From Anolis sagrei (lineage: Eukaryota > Chordata > Lepidosauria > Squamata > Anolidae), in assembly GCF_037176765.1 (NCBI RefSeq), contig NC_090025.1, positions 174,018,040 to 174,082,039 of the forward strand: 64,000 bases of DNA, written 5' to 3'. How positions within the stretch are numbered: the stretch's first letter is position 1; every line of letters starts with the position of its first letter. This document shows positions 27,201 through 42,200 of this stretch, one piece after another. The notes under the pieces are model-generated. The model had not been told where the DNA came from. It made no database searches and worked only from the letters and a program-made list of their open reading frames with translations. A program made the translations under genes and the position numbers.

Positions 27201-30200
27201 TATTTCTATCTAGCTTCTTGCTAGTAATATAAAGAGGAAATGCCCATGTAAGGACTCTAACTTTTTCCTGGGCACAATTCTAAGTGATTTCACCACAAAA
27301 ATATTGTTATCCTATGCAAAAATAACTTTCCTCACTTCTTTGTAACTCCAAGACTTTCTCCTGGGATGCATATTTTATCCGTCCTAGAAGCCTCGTAGTA
27401 TGTTTTATGAGAGAAAGCAAAACTTGTAAAATTGCACGCCTTTTCAAAAGAAGCTTTATCATTGCTTGATTGGAGTTTTTATACTATTCCTAGTTTTAGT
27501 CTTGCGTACTGAGACCAGTAGAATAGATTACCGCTCTGTTATGGATGAATCTAGGGTCTTATTTGTTTTGATAACTTAGTGAAAAGCTGCTTTTCTGGAG
27601 AAAAGTAAGTTTAATTTTTCACACAACCAGCTGGCTGGGTGACTTCTTGCCTGTGGAAGATACTAAAATGTATAATGGGAAAGGAATATTTAATGCAATT
27701 TCTGAGCCCCCCCCCCCCCCCCCCCCCAAGATTTATCCAACAACTGATTCCTATTCCTGGTAGCCTGATTTACATTAAACCATTTGAAACTCAGATTTCC
27801 ATCAGGGAAGGTCAGAGCAAAAATGGCGTGTCTTTGCTTTGAGAGAGGAGGCAAACAAATGTTAGCTTACCTTTTGTATTCTTTACCAGTATAAGCTAAC
27901 CTGTTTTCTGCTTGTTTCAGGTCATAACTGGGCTTCTCCGAAGGGCAGATGAGGTGAGATGTCATTTTCTATTGCCATCTTCAGCACCAAATCCTAGGCA
28001 TTCTATATTATTTACTGTCAACTGTTATTATGCATTACCTAATTTTTTAATCCCCACCAGATTCTTTCCTGCCTGTCTTCAGACCTATTCAGAAGCTGCA
28101 TTTATGTACCTTTTTCATTGGTAATGGCTATCAATTGATGAGATAGAGTTGTTGCATGATAATGAATCTCTTGAGTGTTTTTTCTGTCTTCTCTGATTTA
28201 ATGTGTATGACAAAATGGCACATTCTAGTGTAGTGCGTTGTTGTGTGTTTTCAAGAAATGTCCAAAGGTGAATCTATAATGGGGTTTTGTTGCCAAGATA
28301 TCATCAGAGGAAGTTTGCCTGGGCCTTCCTTTGAGGCTGAGAGAGTGTGACTTGCCCAAGCTTTCAGTACTTGTGATGACCTAGCAGGGATTCACACTCT
28401 GATCTCCAGAGTCATGGTCAAGCACATTCACCATTATACCATGCTGGTTCTCTAGTGTGACTTAAAATATCCTGCTATATGAGGTAGGATGCATATATCT
28501 GTAAACCTGCAGATGCAAACCCACACCTCAGAGGCTTGATATACAACATAACACAAACTTCAAGTATAATTAATCTCCCTGGTTATTCTTCAGTCAATAA
28601 TGTAGGCATAATCAGTATGTTTGTATTATCGCGGCCTACCTGTTAAAGGTAAGAAGTGACAACAAACAAAAATGGCATGAAGAAAGGCATAAAGTGGAGG
28701 GACTAATAAGAGAAGGAGGCATTGGCAAAAGCAATGCAGAAAAATGGATTGGATTTGCTGAGTCACAGTGCTGCAAGCTGCAGCATTCTGCAGAGAATCA
28801 GGGTTGTATAGTCATTAACACTGACTCACTGACACAGTTCAGGGAGCACAGTGTGTGTGTGTGTGTGTGCTCATGCATTCCAGTAATGCAGTCTTAACTG
28901 TGCCCTCATCAAGAGAACAAAGCACATCATGACTTCCAGCCAACAACTTACAGCAAGCAATCTATCCAGAGAACAGAGCTGCAGCTATACTGTCAAATCC
29001 CATCTTAGAAATGAAATCAACTAAGGAAATCACTTCTCTTTTCCCAGTTTGCAGAGGCAAAGATAAATGTGCAAACCTGGATAGCTAAAATTAGCAGTTA
29101 ATTGAAAAATAATTACGTTCACCCTTTGGTTACCTTGATGCTTTTGAATTCTCCCCTCTTTGGCAAAAGGTGCCTGCATTATTTCCAAGTGTGAAATTCT
29201 TTACTTGGGGATAAAATGAAGTCTGAATGCAGCCATGCTTTGGATGCCACCTCAATTCATTTAGTAGATGTTAGATTACTGACAGGATCCATGCTTTTCT
29301 TGGAGAATGGGTGCCACCCTCCCTATGTGTAACAATGGGCCTAATGACTACAGAATGCTGCTTTGTAGCCAGTTGTCACTTGGAGGGTTCGCCAAAGAGA
29401 CTGATTTTCTGCATCATTATTTATTGCAGCCTCTCTTTCAGGAAATGCTGGCTGTTTCATGCCAAAATTGTGGAGCAGGAAGAACGATATTGGGCACAGC
29501 TGTGCTCCATTAAGAAAGAGGGAGGAAGGGGAAAAAACACCCCTGAATTCAACTGTCTCTGATGTGGTTTTCTTTTGCCCTTGTTTCCAGGCAGTTTTCA
29601 GTAAGATTCCTATTGGATTTATTCCCCTTGGAAAAACCAGCACCTTAAGTCACACTCTTTATCCTGAGTGTGTAAACCAAGTCCAGTAAGTGTTCATTTT
29701 CAAATATTAAGAAGAATAGGATGATGGGGGTGCTTGCTTCTAATCCTGGGAGAAAAATCAGAGAATAAGGATGAAGCTCTGTGAATGACCTTCGGCCAAT
29801 CCCATTATTTTCATCTAATCTTTCTAATAGGGTTGTTAGATGGAGTGATGGGCCTCCTTGAACTTCTTAGATCAAATAAAATACTAATTAATAAACATAT
29901 AAATAAGTTGTCTTATATCAGTAACCCAGCCAGTTTACCAGCTGTTAGGATTTCTGGGAGTTGAAGACCAAAAACATCTGGGAACCCCAGGTTGAGAACC
30001 ACTGCCTTATACCAACTTCCCCCAATTTAGCATCTTCCAGAGATGTTGGGCTACAATGTCATCACTCTCTTGTCTGTATTGATTGAGGAGAATAGTAGGA
30101 GCTATATTACAGTACAATGGAAGGATGTCATTTTGGGAGTGACTAATGATAATTCAGTCTCATTCTGTTAACTGACTGGCAGTTCTCTAAAACCCTTGAA

Positions 30201-33200
30201 TGTTTTTTTCCCCAAGCTCTACTGTTGAGTTTTGACTGGAAATAATCCAGCTTGAGCCCCCCCCCCCCCCCGGTGGCACAGCGGGTTAAACCTTGCTGAA
30301 CTTGCTGATCAAAAAGTTGGCAGTTCAAATCTGCCAACCTAACAGTTCGAAAACATGCAAATGTGAGTAGATCAATAGGTACTGCTTCTGTGGAAAGGTA
30401 AAGGTGTTCCATGCAGTCATGCTGGCCAGATGACCTTGGAGGTGTTTATAAACCACCGGCTTTTTGTCTTAGAAATGGAGATGAGCACCACCCCCCAGAG
30501 TCAGACACAACTAGGCTTAATTTCAGGGGAAACCTTTACCCTTACTTTACTCGAGCTTGAACATTGGGATCCTGCATGCAAACATTGTGCTCTTCCGCTG
30601 ACTTATGTGGTACTTTAATTTTATTCCTACAGATGTATCACGGATGCTACCTTGTCTATATTGAGAGGAGAGACTATTCCTGTTGATGTATTGCAGATCA
30701 AGGTACTTGCATTTTAGTAATCATTCTTTTTTTCTGGAAATTTGTGTGGCTACCTATCTTTGTTATTGTTTAACTGCATCAGTTCAGTTCATGAGAAGTG
30801 CACTGATCCTTAAGACTGTTTTTATAAGACTCTCCTCCTTAGAAATATTTAATTGCTCTTTCTGAAAGCCTCCAATAGCGAAATAATATGTGCTGTCATT
30901 GAAAGCAGGTGTAATATAAAATGGAGGTTACATTCACGCAACAGATCATTTGGCGATTATCTGCCTTTACTATATGCCTTTCCCTCTGTTCATATATTGC
31001 TTTGCTGTCTTAAGAGTACAGCTGCTTCTCTCCTTCCCCTCAGCCCATTGCCCAAAATGTAGCAGGTAATCTCTCACCAAAACATTGTGTGTAAACATCT
31101 CAAGTCTTCGCGGCTCAACTGCTTTTACAGTGAAAACAGCTAGGAAAAGGAAGAAAAGACTGCTCCTTTAAAAATGGTTTTATTTCAGCAGCAATGTAAA
31201 AGTCAAGGATGCTGAATGTCACTCTTTGCTTTGGTCTTTGGGTATTCAAATAACAATATATCACTTGGCCAAACAAACCTAAGAGGAACACGGAGAATTG
31301 GAGCATAAGAACCTACCTTATAGTGGATCAAGCCATTGGTCCATCTAGCCTCATATTGTTGACTGACTACAAGTAGCTGTCCAGAATTTCAGACAGGAAT
31401 TTTTCCTTGTCCTGTTTGTCCTAGGAACATTTAACTCATTTGTGGAAGCAGCTCCACTAGCTACCATTACATTTCTGGACAGAAATAAAAGTGCTGATTA
31501 CGACCTATAAATCCTATGTAGCTTGGATCCAAGCTGTCTGAACAATGGTATCTTCCTAGATGACCCTGACTAAATTACAAGTTACTCAGGAGAGGGCTTG
31601 CTTTCTGTCCCAACTCCACTTCTCGGGGAAACAGGAGAGAGCCTTCTTGGTGATTGCTCCCAGACTATAGAATTTGCACACCTCTTTCCACTCACTATAC
31701 CATCAGGGAGAGGTGTGCTTATTTTTATTTTTTAAATGTTTAATTATTTTAATTTTAATAAATTTTATTATTTCAAAAAGGAAAAACAGTGATAAATATT
31801 TACCAACAGAGCACACAACATACAGAGACAGTAACAAACACAGTAGACAAACATTCCCTCCATCCCAGTACCCATCACAATGGACTTTTATTTTTTATTT
31901 TAAAGTTAGACAAGTTTTAAAGACTATTTTAAAAACAAACAAACAGCTGACCCTATTATTTGGGTTTACTATAAAATAGGGATATGGTCATTCAGAGGTC
32001 TAAAATATTGGTCACAATGCTGTGTTAATGATTAGCTTAAAGCTGGTGCTGAAATAATTAGGTAAAATGGTATTTTGGTTAGTTTCTAATCAGATCAAAA
32101 ATTATATTCATGCTTCCTTGGTTGTTCATTGGTTGTGCAGAATAGGTGTTCCAGATTTTTATATTTGCTATGTTTAAAACATATTTTTAAAGCAATTGGC
32201 TCTTTTTTGTTTGTGTATTATATACTGTTTTAGTTGTATTTTGCATTATCTGGAAGCTGGGTTGTGTAACATATTCAGAAAAAGGCAGGATATAAATAAA
32301 ATAAAATACCTGGATTTATCAGGGTTGATCTTGGGACCCTCTGCATAAAAAAATTACTGTAATGCTGTACCACTAAGCTCAGCCCACAGTGGTGAAACTG
32401 ATAGGATTTGCAGCCCTTCAACTTGTGGAGGGCCACCCACTTTCTATTCCTGCACTAATGGAAGTAATCATTTGTAATTTTTGCCTAATGGAGGTGCCCA
32501 CACATTTTGATGTCTTTGTGCCAAAAGGCAAAGACTTCTTTATTTAGGCAGGCCTCAGGTTTTTACTTTCTTGCAGCAACTGAAGTTTTTAATGGAGTGT
32601 GCTGTGTTTGTATTTTATTATGTTTTAAATATGTTTTTAAAGTGTTTTAAATTGTATTTTTAATATAGAATTGGGGTATAAGAGAAAGGTAGTATACGAT
32701 GTAAAATAGCTATCTATCTATCACAGGCATAGGCAAACTTCGGCCCTCCAGGTGTTTTGGACTTCAACTCCCACAATTCCTAACAACCGGAATTGTGGGG
32801 ATTGAAGTCCAAAACACCAGGAGGGTTGAACTTTACCCATGCCTGATCTATCATCTATTATAGCTGAAATGATGACAGATTAATGCAATATAAAACCGTG
32901 GCTGCTTTTGTATAACAGCATTTTGTTTTGCAGGGAAACAAAGACCTGCCTGTGTTTGCAGTAACTGGTTTACGATGGGGATCTTACAGAGATGCAGGAG
33001 CAAAAGTCAGCAAGTAAAGGAATAGCAGTATTTTATGGTCTCTTGTCCTTCTGTCTTTTGCTTCTCACTGTGTTCTTTTCTCCAGTATGCTGAACAATGT
33101 CTTATGTTAAGTAACTCTGATCATGTGAGAACACATTGCTTTCCAATGCCTAGAAGGATTTGGCTGAAAGAATATGTATCATTCTCAAGGCACTAAAACA

Positions 33201-36200
33201 AGACCAGGCTTTCTTTTTGGGGTACTGGGGGGACAGCATTGGTTCAGTACTCCAGCACGCAACAAAAAAAATCAACTAATCTTGAATTTCCCCAAAACAT
33301 AGTAGCAGCTTTGATATCTCTGTCATAGGATGATTCCAGATTATTCTGCATTTTAGATCTCAGATTGGAATGTCTTTTCCTCTCTGAACAGACAGAAAGG
33401 GCAAAAAAAAAAGCTGTTTGATTTGGCTAATGGGGATGGAATTATAGGAATCTCTGGTCTGGCAGCAGGAGTATCATCAAAGACTTAAAAAGAGGCTGCA
33501 TATTGCCTCCTCACTCCCAGAAAAGGGGGAGAGACCAGAGAGGGTCAAGAGGAAGCTTTAGAAGAGGTTTCATTAGTGCACTTTGTAGGGAGAGCTTCTG
33601 CAGTGGTAAGTAATCCACTTGGGACACTTGCTCCTATAACTCAGGACTAGTAAGAGGTTTAAAAAAAAGATTTAAAGGTGTTATGAAAAAGACAAATGAT
33701 AAGGGACTAGATTCAAATTTGTGATGATACACTGTGGTTCCTAGATAACTCAACAAACCAGAATTCATGGAGAAACACAGTGAAAATCTAAGATGAAAGA
33801 CTAATCATTGTGGACCATATTTTTCCTGTCCACAGATTAGATTCTAACCTCTGGATAGAAGCTAAATTGAGACAGTTACTTTTTATTTTCTACGTCCCAT
33901 TACATTTTGTGTTTTGCTTGCATTCTTTTCCAGGTACTGGTATCTTGGACCTCTGAAAATCCAAGCAGCTCATTTCTTTAATACATTAAAGGTAAAAAGG
34001 AACTACAGCAGAAGTTACACAATGTAGTTGTGTTAGCGTAATTTTGTCCTCTTGAATATGAAATATAGCCTTGTTGGCTATATTTTCCAAGCAGAAGGCC
34101 CAAGTTCAGCGCTCAACCAACATCTTCAGAGATAAGGATGTCTTCAGTATGTCTGCAGCGCTCTGTGTTTATAGTAGCCACAGCCAAACTCAAGCTAAAA
34201 CAGCACTGAATGTCTGTGTAGCATATTTAAGGCAGTTTAGAAGGGATGGGAAGACCTCATACTCTGAAACTCCTGGCATTCCCTGGAAGGCCTCTTTCCA
34301 TGCCATCATTATGATGGTTTTCTTTTAACATATTCAGAGCTGGGTTTTCTACCATCCTATTTTGAATAATGGAACTGTTTAGAAACTGTGCTGTGTCCAA
34401 CGTTTTGTAACCAGACTGCTGCTCTAGACTGCTTATAGAGAACATATAACTCGCATGTTGAAATAATTTAATGTTGGTTCATTTCTATGCACAATTCAAA
34501 TCTATAACACTTTAAAACCCTACATAGCTAAGGCCCAGTCGGCCTGATAGACCGTATCTCCCAATATGAACCTGCCCATGTTTTAAGGTCCCAAAGGAAA
34601 GCTTTCTCTTATGGGTTCTTAGCAACTGCCTCAGACTATGGAATTCACTTTCAGGGGAAATAGTTTGGGTTCCCTTCTTTTCCAAACCTTTTAATTGAGG
34701 TGTGCTGCTATTACTATGTTTTAACTGCTTTTTAAATAGCTGAAATTAAACGCTTTATTAGATTATTTTTTCAAAAAACCCTTTAAACATTTGTATTATT
34801 CATTAGTGTCCCTGTATTTACTTTTATATCATAGGCTACCTTAAGTCTCCTATGGAAGAAAGGTGGGCTATAAATTAAAAACAAATTAAAATATTATTTG
34901 CTCTATACTATTGCCTTTGGCTTCACAGACCACTGTAGTGCGGCTCTGGATAACCCTGCTGAAGTTCAATTTCACCCTCAGGCTGAAATATGCTTCTTGC
35001 TGTTACATCTTTTTTTTAACATATTCAGAGCCAGGTTTCACTGTAGGGAGGATGTGAGACTACCACTGCGCTGTATATATTTACTTCTGGCAGAGGCCCA
35101 GAACTTACGTTAAGTAGGATCCTAGAATGTAGCTGAAATAATATTGCAGTGCAGTGCTAGAAATTGCTAGCTGGAGAATATTATCAGAGCAGCCGTGATG
35201 CAGCTGAGACCCATTAGAGGCTACTCGGCTGGCTTCCTCTAGCGCAGGCCTCTCTCATGGTTTTTGTTATGCTAATGATTCACCCTGAGATTTATTCAAT
35301 TGACGTAAATGGTGCCTATAAATAGAGCCTATAGGACTGTTGATAATCTGCCTCTTGCAGTCAGCCTACCTTCTGTCACAAAATGAGCAGAAAGGTTAAT
35401 TGCTGTAGTCTGAAAGTTTTCAAGTACCGAAGGATTTGACATACATTAAAGGAGCTGCATTTTCTCCCTCTGCGCCCGCTGTTCTCCTGATTCCTTAGCA
35501 GATAGTAAGCTCAGAACATGCTGCTGCTTCATGTAACAAATATATTGCAAGGTTTAGTTTCCTGAGGCAGAACTGTTATGGCCTATGGGTATCCTGGGAG
35601 CGAGAGGAAATGGTCTCTGAACCTTTGCAGCTGCTAATCCCAATTTAGACCAACTAATTTGGAATCGCCAATCTGAGTGCAGTTGCTGTGTTGTGCAAAG
35701 TAGCTCCCTTCCACTGTATTCTAACAAATCTAGAGTGTTAATATGTTATGAAACAGAATAGTAATTTGCTTATTATGTCTCTGTTTATTATGGTGGCTGT
35801 TTGTTATTCAGAGCTGTATACTGTATGACACTGCTGCTAAGCAATTTCTTTGCAGTGTTCTGTGCCATTGAGCTCCATGGGACAGTTATATGTGGCTGGT
35901 TGAGAAATGATTAGTTTTTATTACTTGACCTTCCTCTGGAGATTTCCCTTCCTGCTTGTGGCATTGCTGCAGAGAGATGGCCTTGGGGAGTCAGGTGACC
36001 TTCTCAGTAACTTTTGCTGAGCAAGATCTGCATTTGTTTGTGATGGCGGATGCCTCTGTGTTTAGAGTCTGTTTATGCTTCTTGCATGGTAATGATCGTT
36101 GACAGGTGTAGATATACAGCAGGCTGTATGAAACTCCAGCCCTTTCTTGTGCTCCCTGATTGTTCCCCAAATTCCCATACACTCATCAAATTTGTGGAAA

Positions 36201-39200
36201 GGTGGAAAATTGTCCCTTCAGGAAATGTACATAAGGGCAATTGCTGTCAGGATAGATGAAATAGTCAGTTTAATTCCTTCTGTACCGGAAAAGGCTGCTA
36301 AATTCCTATAAATTGCAACCATAAGGATCCCATTTATTGCCAGAAATGTCTGCAGAGGCGACCATTACCCTTTTTGGGGAACATACAAGAAAAGAAACTT
36401 TCCATGCAGTAGGAAGGTCCTTTCCCCTACTTTACTCATTGCTTTTCTCCTCCTATCTTCTGGATGTTTTTGAGTCATCTGGAAAAGATACTTGTTTGCT
36501 TTATCACAGAGGGGAAAGTAGAATAGCTGTGGGGAGAAGCATCTGGCAGCAGAACGGTTACGTTGCTCATCCATTGTCTGTGGCCTCTCTTCTGCAAAGT
36601 CTCCCTTTGTGTTTTGAAGTTGTGTAGTGGCCACCGGGGTCTCAGGTCTGTATTGTCACAAAACCCTGTCAAACTGGACATTTTGCTTTCTTTCTTTTCC
36701 AATTCCAAGGAGTGGCCTCAGAAACATCTCGCCTCCCTTTCTTACTTGGGTCCAACTCCAAGACCCCCCGAGGAGCCTGAGAAGAAGACTTCTAGACCTC
36801 CTTTATATGCCAGGATTTACAAGAGGCTGTCACATTACTGGGCACCTGCCCCCACAGGTAAGCAACAAAAAGTTACCTTTTCAAAAATGGTATCTGTTAG
36901 AAGAACACTTCCTTCCCATTAAGTCCAGGTAGCATAACCTTTAGAGATACCTTTAGAATTCATATACTTTACTCCTCTTGTGCTTTGTGGATTTACCTTC
37001 CTCATATCAGCTGCTATAGTTACTTTTCAGTTATAAGTATATAATGTGGGTTGGTGGAAGCCGTACAAAGTAACTTGGAAGAAAAAAGCAATCTCAGCCT
37101 TTGCTAGTCATGCACAATGCCATCCTGTGTCACATTCATCTTAATGATATCTTGACTTTCTGTTCTCAGAAACCGCCAAAGAGGTGACACCAGAGCTCTG
37201 GCAAGAAATGCAGCTGTCAGCCATTGAATTCTCTGTCACTACTCAGAACAGACATCTTGACTTGAAAGTAAGAATATAGACGCTAAAAAAAATCCTAAAC
37301 CTTCTTTCCTATTTCATTATGTTACTGCTTTGCAGGTAAAAAAATTATACCTGCTTTAAGTAAGTTAGGTTTTATGCATTGGGTTGAAATTAAAACTATT
37401 GCTAACATAAAGGATGTATGTATGTGTTGTCTTTTAAAATTCACAAATTGGGGGGGAGGGGGATTGCTTACTGTACATCTTTTAATTGGGGCGTTTAACA
37501 TTGCACATGCCCCTATACAATATGCACACCCAAGACTATGTGTGTCTGTCGCATTTCCATATGCTTTAAAAGATGCATATTCAGAGCAGAATCCGGTGGA
37601 AGGAGATGGGGGAGAAAAAATGTTAGTAATTTGGGATTTTAATGAAATAACCTTGAACAAGTGTGGAGAATGTCTGATGAATCTGACTGATGAATGTCTG
37701 ATTGTCAGTGGGGAAGGAGTTGGCCTTCAGTGTCCCACACACTTTTTCCTTCACTTACTCTGGGAAAAGAACTGGATAGAGCTTCCCAACAGATGTTTAA
37801 AACTGTATAGCTCTTTCCTTTGTTTAAAAACCCTTAGAGAAATAATTTCCACCACACTCCCAGGAAGCATATTCCACTGCTGGACAATTCTTGGTGTTAA
37901 GAAATTCTTCATAATGTTTAAAATTTAAATTAAACATTTTTATATTTTAAATAGAGGCATGTGAACTTACTCGTCTGTTAAAGGAATATTTATAATGTGC
38001 TATGCATTTTAGTATTATTGTGTCTTTTCCCTAAACATATTTTTAGCATACAGAGGACTTCATGAATATTTGCATCGAACCAGATACAGTCAGCAAGGGA
38101 GACTACATAAAAAGAGGGTGAGTCTTTGACAGCCTGTAAAATGTCATTTGCTTACTTGTTTATTTTTGTTGATAGGTAGCTTTTAATAAGAAGGAAAGTA
38201 AATGACTAAACTAGACTCTTAAGGCTGGATCTACACTGCCTTATATCCTATCCTGGGATATAGGACAGTGTGGAAGGGGCCTAAATTTCTCTGTCATTCT
38301 AAAATCCAGATTGGAATTGGGTTGTTGTGAATTTTCCGGGCTGTATGCCATGCTCCAGAAGCATTCTCTTCTGATGTTTTACCCACATTATTTATTTATT
38401 TATTTATTTATTTAGCAGTTTTGTATACCGGTCTTCTCACCTCTGTTCGAGGGACTCAGGCCGGTTTCCAACATCAATATTACAGACAGTCATTATCTAT
38501 GGCAGGCATCCTCAGAAGTTGTGAGGTCTGTTGGAAACTAGGAAAGTGGGGTTTATTTGTATATCTGTGGAATGTCCAGGGTGGGAGAAAGAACTCTTGT
38601 CTGCTTGAGGCAAGTCTGAATGTTGCAATTGCCAACCTTGATTAGCATTGAATGGCCTTGCAGCTTCAAAGCCTGGCTGCTTCCTGCCTGGGGGAATCCT
38701 TTGTTGGGGTGTGTTAGCTGGCCCGGATTGTTTCCTGTTTGGAATTCCCCTGTTTTCTTAGTTCTGTTATTTGTTTACTGTCCTGATTTTAGAGTTTCTT
38801 TAAAGCTATTAGCTAGATTTTGTTCATTTTCATGAACAGGCAGGAAGACCCAGGCTTTGAAGCTGCAAGGCCATTCAATGCCAATTGCAACATTCACTCT
38901 TGCCTCAGATAGACAAGAGTTCTTTCTCCTACCCTGGACATTCCACTGATATATAAATCCCACTTTCCTGGTTTCCAACAGACCTCACAACCTCTGAGGA
39001 TGCCTGCCATAGATGTCAGTAAAACGTCAGGAGAGAATGCTTCTGGACCATGGCCATACATCCAGGAAAACTCACAGCAACCCAGTGATTCTGGCCATGA
39101 AAGCCTTCTGCATTACATTGGAATTATTTGCCTTCATTATTTCATCTTTAAGGAACCCCCATGCATTGTGAACTCCCTTCCCTTTTGAGTATTTCCAACC

Positions 39201-42200
39201 ATGGGATTTCACCCACTCTTTCACTAAACTCAATAAAATCAGCTTTCTTTAAGTTCAAAGTGAACTTTAAGTTAAAAGCGCCTGTCTGTGTTTGGTTTTC
39301 TCATTCCTCTGTATATAACAAATCCCAAGAGGACATGATCACCCTTTTCTCTGTATAACATATTCCATTATTTATTTTCCACCCCATTGGCCAGTTCATT
39401 TCAGTTGATTAGGATCAAATCCAAAAGTATTTCAATCCCTTGTTGCCTCCTCCACTTTCAGTGCAATGAAATTGTCTGAAAGGCTGGCAAGAAATACGTC
39501 CCCTTAGCTTCTGGCAGTTGCCATCCCCTATTTTATAGCTTATGTGTCTGCCGAACCACACAAGCAACCACCTGGGGTTTTTTGATTGCAAACTGCCTTG
39601 GGAGCTATTATGGCTGAAAGGACATTGGCAAATATAATTAGCAAGTAAATAAATGAATACAACTGACAGTTAGAAAAAGAGAAGTAGAGTACCAACTCTG
39701 TCCAACTCTGGGAGTACTCTGGGGTATCAGATGTTCACTGCAGTCTCCAAAAATACTGTAAATCTGATGTAACTCGAAGACTTTTGCTGATGGGTCCAGA
39801 TGTTCCGCATCTGCTGCTGGGATAGATGTAATGAGTGCATTGGATTCTTCATGCCTCATGTGAGCCTGCAGTGCTGAGACTATTGAATAGCACAACCTCT
39901 AGCTGCAATATTAGCCTTGTATTTTTTAAACTTTTTAAAGAATCCAGTTATTTCCAGCTCAAGCTTCCTACAGATAAAAAGAAGAGCAAGTAAGTAGAAA
40001 GAAAGCTTCTATGCCGAACTCTGGTGAGAAGATTAAGTATAGAAATGGACAGGGATTACAAGGCCACTGTGTGCGCAAGTGAATGCTAAGGAATGCCAAA
40101 AAAATCATCTTCCCTTCAAATTTGCAGGAAATGTATGCATTATCCATTCACGTTAGCCATCCCGTTCCAAAATCCCAGTGGCTCTAATAAACTGTGTTTT
40201 GCTGTGAGCCGTAGAAAGACTTGGACTCTATGAAGCCTTATGCCACTGACATCTCTGAGCACAGCACTCCAGGTCGCTTATAACAAAGGTTGAAGCAAAG
40301 TACAGCTAAACCCAAATAAAGAAGTTTGGAAATCTTAAATAAGCATTAATTTGAAACTGTTTGAAACACATTTTAGAACATAGGTAAAGTCCAGTTGTGT
40401 CCAACTCTGGGAGTTTGTGCTTGTAACGGATTGGCCTACCTTGCAGGGTTGGTGTAAAGGCAGTGGACAGGCCTGGCTTGCAAAAGCTAAGGGGAGCAGG
40501 GAGGTGGAGCAATCAGATAGCCTCATAGCTGGAAGTCCAGTCTGATTGGCTGATAAAATTGGAGAGAATTGCTTAGCAACAGGAGATGGGAGGAGCCAGA
40601 GGGAAAGGAAGGCGCAAAGGCAGCCATAGTTTAGTTCAGTTGGGAGTTTGGTGTTGGAAATTAGTTACGAGTTTTTAAGGGGAAGGAAGAGTTTTGGGAA
40701 CTGTTATATGAAAGATACCTCTTTGAGGAATATAGTTAAAGCCTTCAGGGAGAAGGAGAAGAAATATGGTAGGCCTCTATAGTGATTAGAGTGCTGGTGT
40801 GGAAGGAAGATTCAAAAGGTTCAAAATAACCTGTTTGTATTCCTGTGTGTGTATAACGTTGTTTTAAAAAATTCAAGGTATAAGACCATTCTCTGTTAAA
40901 TGTTCCTTATTGCTATCTACCATTCCAAATAATATTGTTATCCTAGCATGAGTCATGGCTTCTCATGGTATGTCCAAAGTACAGCCAGGGAATCAAGCCA
41001 AAATCTTCAGTACTATCAAAACAAAATGTTTTCTTGTCTTTTCTAATCCTCTGCAGTGTAAAGCAGATTATTTATTTATTTGTTTATTGATGACATTTAT
41101 TTCCTGCCCTTCTCACCTCGAAGAGGACTCAGAGCGACTTACAAGTTATATGTACATACAATATATTATATTAGCATAGCACAATATTAGTATTATATAT
41201 TGCTATATTGTACTATACCACTATACTGCAATATTATTAGTAATATTGCATTAATATATAATATATAATTATTATATTATTATATTTATTTTTCTTAGTA
41301 TTATATTGTATTACAATATTATGATCAAAAAGGCAGCCAAGATATGAACCTTTATCTTCGGTTGTGTTACTGTTGCTGTTTTTAATACAGAAGAGAAGGG
41401 AGGGCATTTCAGTATCCAAATATAAAACTGAATTCATCGATTTTCAATTGGTCATGGGATTTATTTCTACATTAACCTACATTTTAGAACTCTCATTTAG
41501 ACTTGTTGTTATGCATATTTATTGAAAACATTCAGTTACTGTTCTTTACTGATTTCGATTTCAAAATAGGGAGCAAAACGTAAGATGCAATGAAAACCTG
41601 AAAGGATAATATGCCGTAGACTTAGATGCCATAGACATAGATTTATGTTGCTTTGAACATTTTGTCTTGCCTTCATAAAAGATCCATGAGAACACATTAA
41701 ATTTATTTCAGCATCTTCCCTCACATCAATGTCCTCGTTGCCCACGTGTTGATCTGGTAAAGCAATTCTGTAGCTGAGTCCACAGTGATTATATAAATAG
41801 GATGGTACAGTGGCTTTAGATGTGACACGGGCAACTTTTTCTCTCCATGTTTACTGTTCATCTTGCGCCACTGTTGATTTGAAACTTGGCTGATCAGAGT
41901 TGTTCAGAAATGTTTTGCTATAACTGCACTGAACTCAGTGTTTGGAATACCTATAGGCAATCCATATGCGGCTGGTTTAGCTGGGCCACAGAGGAATTGC
42001 ATAGAAAACTTTAACCACACACTTTTTCTCTACCAGGCATCCCTGGAGCAGGAAGTTGTTTTGACCACTCATGACCAGTTTTCCTCTTTAAGAATTGCAA
42101 AGAAACACCACTCTAAATAACCCCTTTGCTCTTGCCTATTTAAACAAAGCCTTCCATTCTTTCTGTATCCCTCTGTTTTGAACAGAAGTCAAAAGATGGA

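Noticed and set aside
36337-36932. Overlapping 96-119 codon ORFs near AGK exon 12
   Set aside because: They are out of frame or extend the exon into intron. Only 36710-36857 in the AGK frame is coding.
37374-37928. A 184-codon + strand ORF in AGK intron 13
   Set aside because: No recognisable domain. It overlaps a reversed CR1 remnant and lies wholly within an intron of a well-supported gene.
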